Positions 44,607 to 57,548 of a stretch of 64,000 nucleotides of DNA are shown here, piece by piece. The DNA comes from Kwoniella bestiolae CBS 10118. Taxonomy: Eukaryota; Basidiomycota; Tremellomycetes; Tremellales; Cryptococcaceae. The first letter of the stretch is position 1. Each line of letters begins with the position of its first letter. Below the pieces are notes generated by a model. It was not told the origin of the DNA and did no database searches. It saw nothing but the letters and a program-made list of their open reading frames with translations. The position numbers and the translations under genes are program-made. The stretch covers positions 1 to 64,000 of the forward strand of contig NC_089244.1 in NCBI RefSeq assembly GCF_000512585.2. The letters run 5' to 3'.

Positions 44607-45220
44607 GATACTTCTTCCGAGGGAGATAGAGCAGGTCAGGCTGAGTGCTAGTTGAATGATATACTTGTCAACAAAGAGAGAAGAGAGATGAAGATGAGAA
44701 GAAAGAATCAAAAGGATGAGAGAGAGAGAGAGAGAAGAAAGAGAGGAAAAAGAGACATGGTTGAGATGTTAGCTATACGCGTCTGACATGTGGATGACAC
44801 GTGGCAGATGCGCCATCGGTGTTACGTCATCACTTTATGTAGTACCGGTGTATGTGGGATATAATCGGGCCGATGAATGGCCATTTGTTATTCGTTATTA
44901 TATACATTATGTAGTTAGTGGTTATACATGCATGCATCCTATATCTAGTCATCCTGGTATTTGGTATACTGGCTGTTCGGGTCAACAGGGGGGTGAGAGG
45001 AGAGGGAGGGGGGCAGGGGGAAAGAGATGCACGCAGCGGAGAGATCAAGTGCCGATGGATGAAAACAAAAAGTAAACGAGTAGTAGCATCAGAGCGGAGA
45101 AAATGACCCGCATCCATCTCATTCAATATATATATATACAATACCATCTTGCATTCTTATTCTTTCCCTCTTCCATCCTATAAGCATATACATATAGATT
45201 TAGACATCATCGCATCCACC
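44607..45220. other. Divergent intergenic region with simple repeats
   Basis: It contains a GA-dinucleotide tract near 44718-44735, a G-rich block near 44988-45022 and a TATATATATATA run near 45126-45137, about 90 bases before the dehydrogenase ATG and a likely core promoter element. No gene was recognised. Confidence 0.5.
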
Positions 45221-46960
45221 ATGTCAGACACTCAGATCCAGGTCAAATCAGACAACCCTTCATTCGTATTGCACGGTATCGAAGATGTCAAGTTCGAGAA
45301 CGTGAGCTACTCGTATTCCCGCTGATTATACAGCGATTACAGCGCATTCTCAAACGCATTTGCTAACCCTCTGTATGTATAATGTAGCGATCAGTACCAG
45401 AGATCAAAAACGACGAATGCCTCATAGCAGTCAACAAGACCGGTATCTGTGGATCAGACGTTCATTACCTGTTACACGGTCGAATCGGTGATTTCGTATT
45501 GGAACAACCCATGTGTTTGGGACACGAGTCCAGTGGTGTGGTAGTGAAATTAGGACCAAATGTTAAGAACGATGGAAGGATTAAAGTGGGAGAGAGAGTC
45601 GCTATGGAACCTGGAGTTAGCTGTAGGACATGTACGGAATGTAAGAGTGGGATGTACGAGGTGAGTAGGGGTGGTTCATCATTGTCAAGGGATATGTAGA
45701 CTCTAAATTTAGAGGTAAGAGTGGGGATAGAGGAGTGAGCGAGTGAGTCGGGGTGACATGTGTGGCCTGGGTGCTTGATGGATATCTGTAATTGGGGAGA
45801 TGATATTGACAGCTCTCTCTCTGTACTGCAGCTCTGCCCTCACATGGCTTTCGCTGCTACCCCTCCCACTCAATTCGGTACTTTATGTCGATACTGTGAG
45901 TGAATCGTTCGATTCACTTGACTAATATCCTACCTATGACAGCCGTGTCATATCCACCCTGCACATCTAACTTGCTGAGAGGATCCAAAACTAATACTTT
46001 ACTTATACCCTCCAGACGTGCTCCCAGCAGATATGCTCCACCCCATCCCCGAAACCGTATCCTTCGAAGACGGAGCCATGATGGAACCGCTCGCAGTCGG
46101 TGTCCACTCTGTTCACGCTCTCGGTCAACTCCAATCAGACCAGGTGGTCATCGTATTTGGTGCCGGTCCTGTTGGTCTGCTCTGTATGGCAGTTGCGAAA
46201 GCTTTGGGAGCGAGAAGGGTCATTGCTGTGGATATTCAACAGGAACGATTGGACTTTGCTAGATCCTACGCTGCTAGTGATATCTTCTTGCCTGTGAGTT
46301 GGACGATATCTTATGGTATTTTTGCCTCTCAATCGGGATGTTCCCAAAGATAGTACTGTACTGATCGGGCTCTCTCCCTTGTGTACATCATGCAGGGCGC
46401 TCGAGATCCCAACGAAGCCATGGATGTCTACTGTGCTCGAGTTACCGAAGAGATTAAAACTACCCTCAACATCCCTTCCAGAGACCACGGTGCGGTTGAC
46501 CTCGCTATTGAAGCGTCAGGTGCGCCTACCTGTATTCAGATGGGTATCAACATCTTGAAGCCTGCGTGAGTTTTCATCGCATAACCACCTGATGTAGAAG
46601 ACCACCACACCTTCTCTCTCACATCTTTCTCATTGTGAGATTGTTCGATTGGACTGACGATATCCCCACCTTTGCAGCGGTACATACGTCCAAGTAGGTA
46701 TGGGCCGAAACATGAACGTCCCCCTCCCCTTGTTCCACGTAATCAACAAACAGCTCAAAGTGCTAGGTTCATTCCGATATGGACCTGGCGATTACCCCTT
46801 GGCTATCTCTCTCGTCGAGAGAGGTCTGATAGACTTGAAACCATTGGTCACTCATCGATTCGAGTTTGAGGATGCCAAACAGGCTTTCGAGGTGACTAAA
46901 CTGGGTAGAGATGAGGGTGGGAAAGGTGTTATCAAGGCTATTATCAGTGGCCCAAAGTAA
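45221..46960 (+). CDS. Zinc-dependent polyol dehydrogenase (xylitol/L-arabinitol/sorbitol type)
   Basis: About six exons encode a medium-chain dehydrogenase. Catalytic zinc ligands are in TGICGSDVHYL and LGHESSGVV, with the structural zinc cysteines in CRTCTECKSGMYE followed by LCPH. The Rossmann motif is VIVFGAGPVGLLCMAV, and the acidic residue ending the second strand (VIAVDIQQERLDFA) favours NAD+ over NADP+. The end is GVIKAIISGPK. The enzyme oxidises xylitol or a related polyol to the ketose in pentose or polyol catabolism. The gene for a sugar/inositol-type transporter follows 470 bp downstream on the same strand. Confidence 0.9.
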
Positions 46961-47427
46961 AGTTTGATTAGATTAGTTGGAATGGCTGGTGACTTGTTGA
47001 ACAGAGGTGGAGATGGACATTCTTTGGATCCTTCGTGTATATATGACATAGTTCATGCAGATGCATCAGTCTCAAGAGTAGTGCTATGGATACCAGTTAC
47101 TGCTAAGCATCCTGTGAGGAGATATCACCAAGACAGAGCAGAGAGAGGGAGGGAGGGAGACTGAAAGTTACAACAATGACAAGTCACGTCCTGAACCAAA
47201 CAAACATGGATGAATACACCTCCTCCTCCTCCTTCTCCTTTGTCAACTGGTTCATTCAACGTTGCATATACAGTATCACATCTTAACAACCGACCATACA
47301 CATCTCAAATGTAGTTGATCGAGTATATCAACAAGAGTAAATCAGAGCGATATTGTATCTCACAATAGTTAGAATATAGAATATCACCTACTTGAGGTTT
47401 TGCATCACGTACAGACCAAATCATATC
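46961..47427. other. Intergenic region
   Basis: 3' flank of the dehydrogenase and promoter of the transporter. A CTCCTCCTCCTCCTTCTCC block lies near 47220. No gene was recognised. Confidence 0.4.
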
Positions 47428-50427
47428 ATGACATACTCTACCAGTCCAACATCACCAACATCATCAACAACACATTACCCCAATACAAGCCCAATCGCAT
47501 CTTCAAGTCAGCCATTGTTATCTGATGACCAACCGGATCTCGAGCTGGAAGATGAGACTGAATCTGGTATACAGCATAGAAGGGAGGAGAGACAATCGAT
47601 GGAGAATGAGGTTGACGAGGGGATGATTGCTGTTCAAGGAGAAGATACGTGAGTGTATCATTCGTTATCTATCTGCCCAATGTACCAGACGTGCTTGACT
47701 AGTTCTTCATCTGCTTGAGCTGTATACTAATTATTATTCCCATTGTAGGATAACGAGGTTCGTCTGGGTACTGGTCTTCACGGCTGCTCTATCTGGGTTA
47801 TTGTTTGGTAGGTCGTTCATTCTCGAAGAGCTTCTTTTTTCCAAATGCGTCCCATATCATCAGCCCCCTATACTGAACTGCATACGGCTTCAAAGAAGGC
47901 TTTCTCTGACTGATGGGTCTGCAGGCTACGACACAGCAGCCATCGCAGGTGTGTTGGTAACTATCAAAGGTGATCTGGGTGGACTTTTGAGTGTTTGGCA
48001 GCTGGTAAGTGGTCGAGAGCCCTCCCTCGCAGTATCTATTAGTCAACGTCGTCGCCTTCATCAGTCCAGTCGTGCAGGGATGCGTTCCCTATACAGCGCT
48101 GACCCGAGTTCTGACTTGCAGGAAGCAATAACATCATCCACCACACTTGGAGCTCTTCTAGGTGGACTGCTGGCAGGTGGATTGTCTGATTATACGGGAC
48201 GGAGGATGGTCATTGTGCTGGCCAATGTGGTGTTCATCTCGGGGTCGTTGATACAAGCTGTGAGTGGGGATGCAATAGTCTACTTATCTGATCAAGTTTG
48301 TTATCTCCTGTTCTTCCTCTTCTCCTGCATCTTCATTTTGCCGTTTGGTCCTTGTTTTGGTCACTCAGAATTACCCTTATGAGTGAGACTCTTCACTGAC
48401 CGACCTCATGTCGTGATCCGCCTCATCTCTGCATCTCTCCCTCCCTTCTTAATACTGATGCGCTTCACTGCAACCCACCTAGGCATGTCACACAGTCGAC
48501 TACATGATCGCTGGTCGATTCATAGTCGGACTAGGTGTAGGTTTGGCAAGCTGTATCGTGCCGCTCTACATTGGTGAACTGGCACCGACGAAGACGAGGG
48601 GTAAATTGGTTACAATGAATGCGGTGGTAGTCACTCTGGGACAGGTGATAGCTTATGGTGAGTCAGGTTACTGAGCTGCGCAGGTGTTTTCTCATATCAG
48701 CTCGGAGATCATTCATTCGTAATTATGAGGACAAAATGCTGATCTTTGCGTTGGCAGCCGTTGGTGCATCCTTCCAGAACATCCCGAATGGGTGGAGATG
48801 GATAGTAGGTCTAGGTGCAGTACCAGCTATGATCCAGCTAGCTGCTATTGGATTCTTACCTGAGTCTCGTGAGTCCGTCCGAAGTGTCCCATGCGTTTCC
48901 GTCGCATCTCTCCGTAGCTCACGAGCTAATCCGATACGTATGGTGTCATACAGCACGTATCCTCCTTCTCCGATCCAACGTCCACTCGGCGCATGCAATC
49001 ATATCGAAGATCTATCCATTAGCTACTCCACATCAGATAGACCAGAAAGTCGGGATCATGCGAAGGGCGGTACAGCAGTCTAAAGAGATTAGTGACAGTA
49101 CTACGTTCGGACAACGGCTGAAGAGCTTATTGAAGAATGGAGGGAACAGACGAGCTTTGAGTAAGTGGCCCTCGACTTCCTCATCACTGTCAGTACCAAA
49201 GAGCTATCGCGTCGGTAGTTTTGGGCTTGAAGTGCAATTTGCGCTCATGTGATCTGTCTCGATAGTCATCGGCTGTGGACTTCAGATATCCCAGCAATTC
49301 TGCGGATTCAACACTCTCATGTATGTCAAACTCGCACCAATTAAAACCATGATCCGCTGACTTTAAGACAGGTACTACTCCGCAACTCTGTTCGCTGTAC
49401 TAGGATTCAAGAATGCTACGGCCGTTGGAATGATTGTTGCATCTGTCAACTTTCTGTTCACGCTGGTGGCTCTGAAGGTGGGTGATCGTGTCTACCAGAT
49501 AATCATGACCTTCATCGCAGATCTCGTTATTGACTTCACCGCCTCGGTTTGATCAGATCGTCGATCCCCTAGGAAGAAGGACGACGATGCTCTTGACTCT
49601 GCCAGTGATGATTGTCGGTTTGATCCTGGTAGCGTTCTTCTTACATAGTGAGTAGGGGAACAGCTGTCCCCACACCGTAGGGATGAAGCTGAACATATTG
49701 TCATCGCTCCATAGTCCTCACAGCTCAGACGGGAGGTGAGTTAGTAGAAGGCTCAAATTATCCACTCGCTATCTCCCTACTCGTCTTGCTATCGATGCTG
49801 GTCTACGTCGCTGGGTATGCCACCGGTCTCGGGAATATACCATGGCAGCAAGGTGAATTGTTTAGATTGGAAGTGAGAGGGTTGGGAACGAGTATAAGTA
49901 CTGCTACCTGCTGGTAAGTCTGAGTTGTATCTTCACTGGACTGGGCACCTGCTTCTCCATCATGATTGCAATTGAGGATAAGGCTGATGGTTTTTCTTGT
50001 GTCCACAGGACCGGCAACTTGCTTATCGCTGGGTCGTTTCTGAGCCTCATGCACGCGATTACCCCTACGGGTGCATTCGCGCTGTATGCGTTCTTCTGCA
50101 TGCTGAGTTGGCTGTTCTGCTACTTCTTATATCCGGAGACATCTGGGTAAGCTCATTCCGCTGCTCACTACCCCCTCCATTATTTACCTATCGTCTTACC
50201 TACTTTACATAAACCCAAATGCTCTTGAAACTCGACCTTCTTCCGTCGAACTCAGGCATGTGTAGCTGACAGTGAATCCAATTCTTAGCCTGTCACTCGA
50301 AGAGGTTTCTCTTGTATTCGAGGACGACTTTGGTGTACTCAAGTCTCAACAGATCCGCAGAGAGAAATCAGAAAAAGCTAGAATGGCTGAGGTGGACAGA
50401 CTGATCCATGACGAAGTAGGCGTATGA
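47428..50427 (+). CDS. Myo-inositol-type MFS transporter
   Basis: At least nine exons. A Ser/Thr/Glu-rich cytosolic N-terminus (MTYSTSPTSPTSSTT, then ELEDETESG) precedes helix 1 (LSGLLFGYDTAAIAGVLV). Motifs in order are GGLSDYTGRRMVIVLANV, AGRFIVGLGVGLASCIVPLYI, GELAPTKTRGKLVTMNAV, QQFCGFNTLMYYSATL, DPLGRRTTMLLTL, GLGNIPWQQGELFRLEVRG and PETSGLSLEEVSLVFEDDFG. The GLGNIPWQ and GFNTLMYYSATLF signatures fit the inositol transporter (ITR) branch rather than hexose carriers. Tremellomycetes commonly have many such genes. The ATG at 47428 was chosen because upstream in-frame codons are not ATG. Confidence 0.87.
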
Positions 50428-50566
50428 TGTCGAAGGAGGTCAGAAGACAGCCCGACACCTCCCATCGATTAGACCGGCAATATATCACTATGTTCGTTTG
50501 CGATGTATCATTCCATGCATATGCTTGATTACCTTCTCACTTTTCTGTCTTCAATCACTCACATGC

Positions 50567-52045
50567 CTAATCCTGTCTGCCTGTACATACCGACACTTCA
50601 CAAGCATCCTTCTCACCAGTATAAGGATCCCACCCATCCAGCATCTCACTAGTATAGATCAACCCCGGATCACCCTCGGCCGTGATCCCCTCAGCTTCGT
50701 CGGGAGCCCAACGAGTCTCGTCGATCGGTCCGTTGTGGAAGGCAGTCTCCCATTCTTCGGTGGGCGGATTGGGCGTGACGGGCGGTTGAGCGGTCAGTCG
50801 AGGTGCCTGGAGAGAGTGTCGTTTCTGCTCGGGAGTAGCTCGGACCCATGAGAGGTAGGCTGGGTTACCTGGTTTGACGACGTTGTCCGCTACGAGGACT
50901 GTTCCCTGTGTTTGCGAGACTTGTCAGCGATGCGATACAATTGCAGCAGACCCACAGCGGAAACTGTTGTGCCGATGTGATGAGGTGAGGACGAAGACAC
51001 CTTGGGGATAAGGTAGAAGAAGGTGGGCACTTACAGGTCCGACCAGCCCTTCCTCCTCTAACACCTTGATATCAATCGTGTAAAGCGGTTTCAAGTGATC
51101 CAAAAACACCATATCGAATTTCAGTGGTCTTGGCATGTTGAGGGTTTCTCGAAGGGATTTTAGATTGGGTGTAGAGCTCCCGACGACCACCTGGATCCAC
51201 TCGATCAGTCTCTATACAACATGGATGGGTCTAGACGAAGTACACGGGGCTTGCAACTCACCTTGATGACTTTGTCCAAGCCTGCTAGTTTGAAGCCACC
51301 TCTGGCGGTCGTAGCGTACACTTCGCTCTTTTCAAGGGAGATATACCCAGCTCTATCTTCTTCGGTGTTGGATGACCACTTCTCAGGATATATGGAGTTC
51401 GGGTGTAATTCAAGGAGATGCTACGATTAACAATATGAGCTGATATTCATGAATTGTCTTTGGGGTGAAACGCGAATGACTTACTCGAGCGAAGGAGATA
51501 CCAGAGTAACCAACATACGTACCCAGCTCGAGGATGAGCTACTCACATATGAATAAGCCAAGTTCCTCTCATCATGATGACTGTTGTCCGAAAGGAACAG
51601 AGAAACTCACCTTCGGTTTCTTCTCCTTGACCAAAGCTTCCACTTGTCGTCCTTTGGTATCCCCCACACTCATCAGATACCTGTTCTCCCCTTTGCCGAA
51701 CTCATGAATAGCATCCAACACTCTCTGCGATCTGTCTTGTAGTGACAAATTGGAAGTTTCTTCAGCGGAAAGCGATGGGAGCGATTCGAGATGTTTTAGC
51801 AGAGCTTCTTCTCGTCCATCACCCTGCAATGAGCACCAAAGGTCAGGATCGTTGGTGTTCATGGGTGCAGGAAGGATTGGACTTACATGGAACACCGTCC
51901 CCTGTACCGGCTCTTCAATGGCAGAATCATACCTAATCAGCGTACATTGCATATAATTCACGGTCGCTTTGTCAATCCCGCACTCACCGTGGTACTTGGC
52001 AGGAGCTGTCTGAGCGTCAGCTTTAGATTTTGTAGCGGTGACCAT
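50567..52045 (-). CDS. COMT-like SAM-dependent O-methyltransferase, probable mycosporine pathway
   Basis: Multi-exon methyltransferase starting MVTATKSKADAQTAPAKYHG. The SAM motif I is LILELGTYVGYSGISFAR, followed by the metal-site segment FDMVFLDHLKPLYTIDIK and VLVADNVVKPGNPAY, the pattern of Mg-dependent catechol-type O-methyltransferases. The C-terminus is extended (SEMLDGWDPYTGEKDACEV). It diverges from the sugar-phosphate cyclase at 53277, and an ATP-grasp ligase follows. In mycosporine biosynthesis a methyltransferase converts demethyl-4-deoxygadusol to 4-deoxygadusol; gene context supports that role here, though substrate is inferred. Confidence 0.84.
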
Positions 52046-53276
52046 GTTCGTTTACTGTGTTTGTCTATGTCTGCGATGAGGTGAACGATGACTTGTGCAT
52101 GTGATATGAACACTGCAGACAAAGCTTTTGGTATCACGCGCGCAAACACTCTCTCGCCAAACCATGCTTCCGCTGACACGTTGCAATTGCCATACGCAAT
52201 ACCATGATCATGCGTAGACAAGCGATTACAACCCAAATCATCATCATCGCAGATTTCATTGTTTTATCATCGGATCTAAAGGTGATCTAATTTACCGGGG
52301 AATGTGTGATTATCAGATAGAAAAGCAAGATAATATGACATCAGTCACGTTACTCGAATACATCTTCTGCGATCAAGAAAGAACAAAGTTAAGATCGAGA
52401 CATTTCTCAGGCGTAAACTACCCCTATAATTACTTGATGAAGCTATTTCCAAGCACCCCTAGTCCAGAACCGATCTATCCCACGTCGTCAGCGGCAGCGG
52501 GTTGTACGTATTCGTGACGATCCGTAGCGTAGATTTGTTCGATTTTATCGATCGGAAACTACGCCTAGCCGGTGAATCACGTGAAGAGATGCGATTATCT
52601 AAAGATAATCTGGTCATCATTCTCATTTGATCTGCTCGTGGTAATCTGTGACCAACCCTGTTTTCATCACGATGTCGTTATCCCAGGTCAAATCAGCTTC
52701 CCTTGTTCTCCCGTTCAACGAGCGAACGGTGTCTGCCTTGGCGTACAGCTTCTCTCGCAGCTTCGTTTACACGTTCACACATATTCCATTCCTTCTCTGA
52801 TCGCATCGTTACGATGATCCGATCGATCGCATCATACCTTTACCCCATTGCCAATAAGGGGGCGCCTCATTTGTTCAGACCTACGATGGGAGAATCATTG
52901 CTGCTGATCCGATCTTTGAAGGCTTACGATGATTCCTAGGAAGCCGATGACAGAGTTAGTATATGTTTCTCACTAGTGCCTTCATCTGAGTCGGTTACAA
53001 CAACTTTCCCAACTAGGGGTAAAACCCAATGATCTGGAAGGTTTCTTTAGGGATATGAGCTGAGCTTTCTGTGCGTTTCCAGCGATTCTGCATCGTACCG
53101 GCCCACGTTTCTTGTTGGTATACCTCGAGTACGCAATACCCGTCCAACCTATATATACGGGTGTATTGGAAACTTTTACCTTTTCTTCTCTTTCCTTCCT
53201 CTCAACTACCAGGCCTTCAATTGTATCTTAAAGTTCTTCGACCCTTCTGTAGCATAATCATCCAAAACATTTCACC
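52046..53276. other. Shared divergent control region of the mycosporine cluster
   Basis: About 1.2 kb separates the methyltransferase and cyclase start codons. Besides the palindromes at 52577-52610, it holds further GATA sequences near 52313-52335 (CAGATAGAAAAGCAAGATAA) and a CT-rich leader just before the cyclase ATG. No gene was recognised. Confidence 0.5.
52577..52610. promoter_or_regulatory. E-box palindrome and inverted GATA pair
   Basis: TCACGTGA at 52577-52584 is a perfect palindrome with a CACGTG core. Ten bases on, GATTATCTAAAGATAATC at 52593-52610 is an inverted repeat with 8-bp arms, giving two back-to-back GATA sites. Fungal light and nitrogen regulators of the GATA family bind such sites. 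Function here is inferred from position in the shared promoter of two pathway genes. Confidence 0.5.
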
Positions 53277-55089
53277 ATGTCTGATCTCACTGCCAAAGTT
53301 TCCAAGGATTCCCAAGGATCCATCGTTGTTGATGGGTACGAAGCCCTCAAATACAACTTCCACTACACCTCTCCTGTCTTCGATGTCAACCATGCTAAGC
53401 TAGCTGAGATTTACAAGCGATGGGGAAGAGTCTTGATTGTCATGGACACTAGTGAGTTTACCTTTCACCCACAACTCGCAACGCTAACACAGTGGGCTGA
53501 TCATCTTCTTTCAGTCGTTCACCCAATCTACAAGCAGCAAATTGAGAAATACTTTGCCCACTACAACATTGAGATTACCTGGAAGGTTGTCAACGGTGGA
53601 GAGCTTCACAAAACCATGGACGTGAGTCATTTTGTGACCTCCTCTTCTGTTACTCCTGGCTGATATAAAGCTTTCAGACCATGCTTGAAATCGTTGATGC
53701 CATGGACTCATTCGGTACCGTTCGAACTGAACCCACACTTGTTATTGGAGGTGGTCTCGTCACCGATGTCGCCGGTTACGCTTGTGCCTCTTACCGACGA
53801 ACGAGTAACTTCATCCGAGTACCAACTACCTTGATCGGTTTGATCGATGCCTCAGTGTCCATCAAGGTCGGTATCAACCACAAGAAGTTGAAGAACCGGT
53901 GAGTTGGTTTAACTGTCCCGATCTATGTTTATTTGCTAATGACTTCGTTGTCGTAGATTGGGTGCCTACCACGCTCCTCTTCACACCTTCTTAGACTTCT
54001 CGTTCTTGAAGACCCTTCCTATAGGTCAAGTAAGTCAGCTTCGGAACAATGCACCAGATTGTATGCTCATTTCCAAATGTAGGTCCGAAACGGTTTCGCG
54101 GAACTTGTTAAGATTGCTTCGGTCGGTGACAAGGCGGTATGGGAATTATTGGTCAAGCACGGTAAAGAGCTCGTTGAGACCAGCTTCGGTTACAAGGAGG
54201 GGTCAGACGGTGTCAGAGCGCCAGGTACTGAGATCTGTCACAGAGGTATCGAGACCATGCTTGAGGTGAGTCTCTTTGGACTATATACAAAATCGTAAAG
54301 CTGACCTTTTATTTCAGCTCGAATCTCCTAACTTACACGAACTTGGCTTGGACCGAGTTATCGCATTCGGTCACACCTGGTCACCTACTCTCGAATTGAC
54401 CCCTCGAATCCCATTAAGACACGGACATGCCATCACTGTGAGTTGACATCCCCTGTTGCTCCTGAAGTCTCTGTGCTCACTTTGATTACAGATTGACATG
54501 GCCTACTCGATAACGCTCGCGCACTCCCGAGGTATCCTCAACGATGCCCAGCGAGATGAATGGTTCACCCTCGTTTCTTCCGTCGGTCTTTCCATGGACC
54601 ACGATCTCTTCGATGATGAGCTCATTGGTGTCGCTACCGAGGCTATCAAGTGAGTAGTACAAGTCACATGATAGAGAATAGTTACTGATCATTTTGTGTA
54701 GGAAAACTCGAGACGGTAAACAGCGATTTGCCATTCCCGACAAGGAATTCGGCAAATGTATCTTCTTGAACGATGTACCAATTGAAGAGCTCCGATCGGT
54801 GCTCAAGGTACACAAGGAATTCGTCAAGTCGCGATACGGCTCAGGTGTCGGTAAAGAAGCATACGTTGATGCTGGTGATCTCGGTGCTGAACCTGAAACC
54901 TACGCGAAGAGCTCCAACACTCAAAAGCCTGTACCTGCCGACGACTGCTGTACCGCTCACAGCTTGAAGAGGAAAGGTATCAATGGCGATCACACCAAGG
55001 CTGCTGCCATCTCCGCTGGAGGTGTCCCAGTGGATGGTACGGGTGTAATCACAAACGGAGTGAACGGTACTTTGGTAGAAGCCAACTAG
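53277..55089 (+). CDS. Sugar-phosphate cyclase, demethyl-4-deoxygadusol synthase-like
   Basis: About eight exons encode a dehydroquinate-synthase-fold enzyme. Landmarks are PTLVIGGGLVTDVAGYACAS (NAD site), RVPTTLIGLIDASVSIKVGI, GAYHAPLHTFLDFSFLKTLP, GFAELVKIASVGDKAVWELL, and the metal His residues in VIAFGHTWSPTLE and LRHGHAITIDMAYS. The HAP-HTFLD and GHTWSPTLE segments place it in the EEVS/DDGS group that uses sedoheptulose 7-phosphate rather than in shikimate-pathway dehydroquinate synthase. Its neighbours make the DDGS role, the first step to mycosporines, most likely. The C-terminal 70 residues (CCTAHSLKRKGINGDH onward) are a low-complexity extension. Confidence 0.9.
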
Positions 55090-55676
55090 GCTTAGTGGTG
55101 GATCAGAGGAATCGATGTACATTAGCATTTTGTCAGAAGAATTTCATTAAATAAAAGCTCCTTGGCAGCAGAAGAAACATTGTTTACATAGCACACAAAT
55201 ACATGCATTTTTGGTGTAAACTCGACACTGTGTTTCCATGATACACCTCCACCGTTGAGCTTTGCTGAATTCACGATGTGAAGTGAAATCGGCACAACTG
55301 ACATTCCTGGTATTTGACCCTGCGTCTGGCAGGCACGCACAGACGGATAGGAAATCGAATGCCATCTCGTGTCATACCATCGTGGTGACATCCTGGATAA
55401 TTAGATCGCATTTCTGGGACTGTGACTGGGATCGGGATCGGTAACCGGAAGTACCTACCTCACGTTTTTCGATTCTTGGACAATTCATCCAGAGATCTAA
55501 CCTTCTTCGCAGCCTTACGTCACAGCGGTAATCACGATCCGTCACACTGCATCATGATTGCACTCAGCTCAGCTGGCTCTCAATTCCGCTCTGAACCTTC
55601 ATCACACACCTACTCGATGGGTTGACAATCTCGCGAACACAGTAGACACAAGCCAAGCCGTTCATCTGGTAGCAAC
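55090..55676. other. Intergenic region
   Basis: Between the cyclase and the ATP-grasp gene. No coding sequence or repeat was recognised. Confidence 0.4.
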
Positions 55677-57423
55677 ATGGGACGCCAAGCGCCTACCGGT
55701 CTCCAAAACTTCTTCTCGAGCGTGATCCTGCCATGCCTTTCCGTTCTGTTACTACCGGTTACTGCTGCCGCAGTGCTCGTCTGCATGGCCTACGATAAGC
55801 TTCTCATTGGCAAATATGATACTCGTATAGGAGATAAGGTGAACAGCGAGAAAGGATGTGTGGTCATCAGCGGAGGAAGGATGTCTAAAGGTTTGACGTG
55901 AGTGCGCAAACCCTTCCCATGAAGTACAGACACGCACTCACATCTGGACTAGTCTCGCTAGAGCATTCAAGAGAGCAGGTTGGAAGGTAATAGGCGTCGA
56001 AGAGGAAGGGTGAGTAGATGATGGAGATCTCAAGACTGGGATACAATTCAATTAACTTGATTTTGCACAATACAGCTGGGGCGAATACTGCCCTATGCGA
56101 TATTCAGCAGCGATAGACCGCTTTCATATCCTCCCATCCGCAGCCAGGTCATACGATCGATACTCGAAGAAACTACTCTCTATCGTTCAGCTCCACTCCG
56201 CAACTCTTTTCATCCCCGTCTCTGGAGCAGGATCATCTGTCGAAGACGCTCGTGCAGCCGATGAAATGTTTGTAGCGACAGAGGGCAGATGTAGGACCTT
56301 CATACAAGATCCGGAGACGATGGAGGATCTTCATGATAAGGATAAATTCATGCACTTGGTGGAACGATTAGGGATGCGTATACCTTCTGGAGAGATGGTG
56401 AACAGTGTGGAAGAAGCACTATCATTCCTGAGAGAAGATGATCAGTTCTTAGAACCCAAGTACATCTTCAAGTGTATGGGCTTAGACGAGAATCGAGGGG
56501 ATATGACCCTTTATCCGTTGAAAGGGGATGACAAGGAGCTCACGAGGACCCGACAATCGCTGGAGAGCCTAAATCTGAAGATTACCAAGGACTGTCCATA
56601 TGTGTTCCAGGAGTTTATACCAGGACAAGGTGAGTCCCTGACATTCAAGTCCGAGTATTGGAAGCATATGCTCATAAGGCGGCGTAGAATGGTGTACACA
56701 TGCTTCCGTCATCACGGGCAAAATCACTTCCTTCGTCACCTGCCCTTCCAATGATATGCTCATGACTTATGAGAATGCGACTAGCGATGAGATTGGCCAA
56801 CGGGCGGAACGATGGACCAAGATTTTGCTGGAAAAACTTCAGAAGGATCCCACACCGACTGGTAAACAGAGAAATCTGACCGGACATTTCTCATTCGACT
56901 TTATCGTCTCGACCAAAAATGGTGAAATGTATCCGATAGAGTGTAATGCTCGAGTTCACACAGCTGTTATCATGCTTCCGCTATCCAGAATAGCTGATTG
57001 CTATGAAGAGACAAACACCGTCAATACAACCATACTTCGCCCTGATGTGAACACCGCCCCGAGATCATGGATATACAATGATTTGATCATGCGATATCTA
57101 CCTCTAATCGTATCCTCAGCCGATACTCTGGCCAAGATCCATCCATCACTCCCTGCGTGCGCTATCGATGCACGAAAAAAGCATACGCTCAAACCAAGTG
57201 AAGCACCGCTTGTGTGGAGGGAAGATCCTACTCTTGTCGCCGATGATTGGATCCCGTTCGTGGTGCTTTGGCATGTGTACTGGCCGTACCTTCTGCTTTC
57301 AAGATGGTGGAACGGGAAGAAGTGGACTAGAGTGAGTTGACAATACACGTTAATCAGTCTACTGGCTGATTTTAAGTCGAAACATAGCTCAACGTCAGCA
57401 CTGGTCGTATCTTCGAAGCATGA
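55677..57423 (+). CDS. Membrane-anchored ATP-grasp ligase, probable mycosporine synthase
   Basis: Five or so exons. A hydrophobic N-terminal segment (SVILPCLSVLLLPVTAAAVL) probably anchors the protein. ATP-grasp landmarks follow: VVISGGRMSKGLT, FIPVSGAGSSVEDARAAD, HDKDKFMHLVERLGM, CPYVFQEFIPGQ and HFSFDFIVSTKNGEMYPIECN, with the metal-binding Glu and Asn at the end of the last motif. A final 55-nt intron (GTGAGT...CATAG) joins KKWTR to LNVSTGRIFEA and a stop at 57423; otherwise the protein ends RVS at 57340. In cyanobacteria the homologous ligase couples an amino acid to 4-deoxygadusol; the amino donor here is unknown. It follows the cyclase on the same strand. Confidence 0.87.
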
Positions 57424-57548
57424 GATATAGTATGTAGTCATGGTACCTATAGTTCTACGCATATTTGCAACTGTCAGGTATTCAGGTATAGCATGTGTAT
57501 GTTTGAAGTGTACCAAGAGTGCATAGCTGATGTCAAAATCAACAACTG

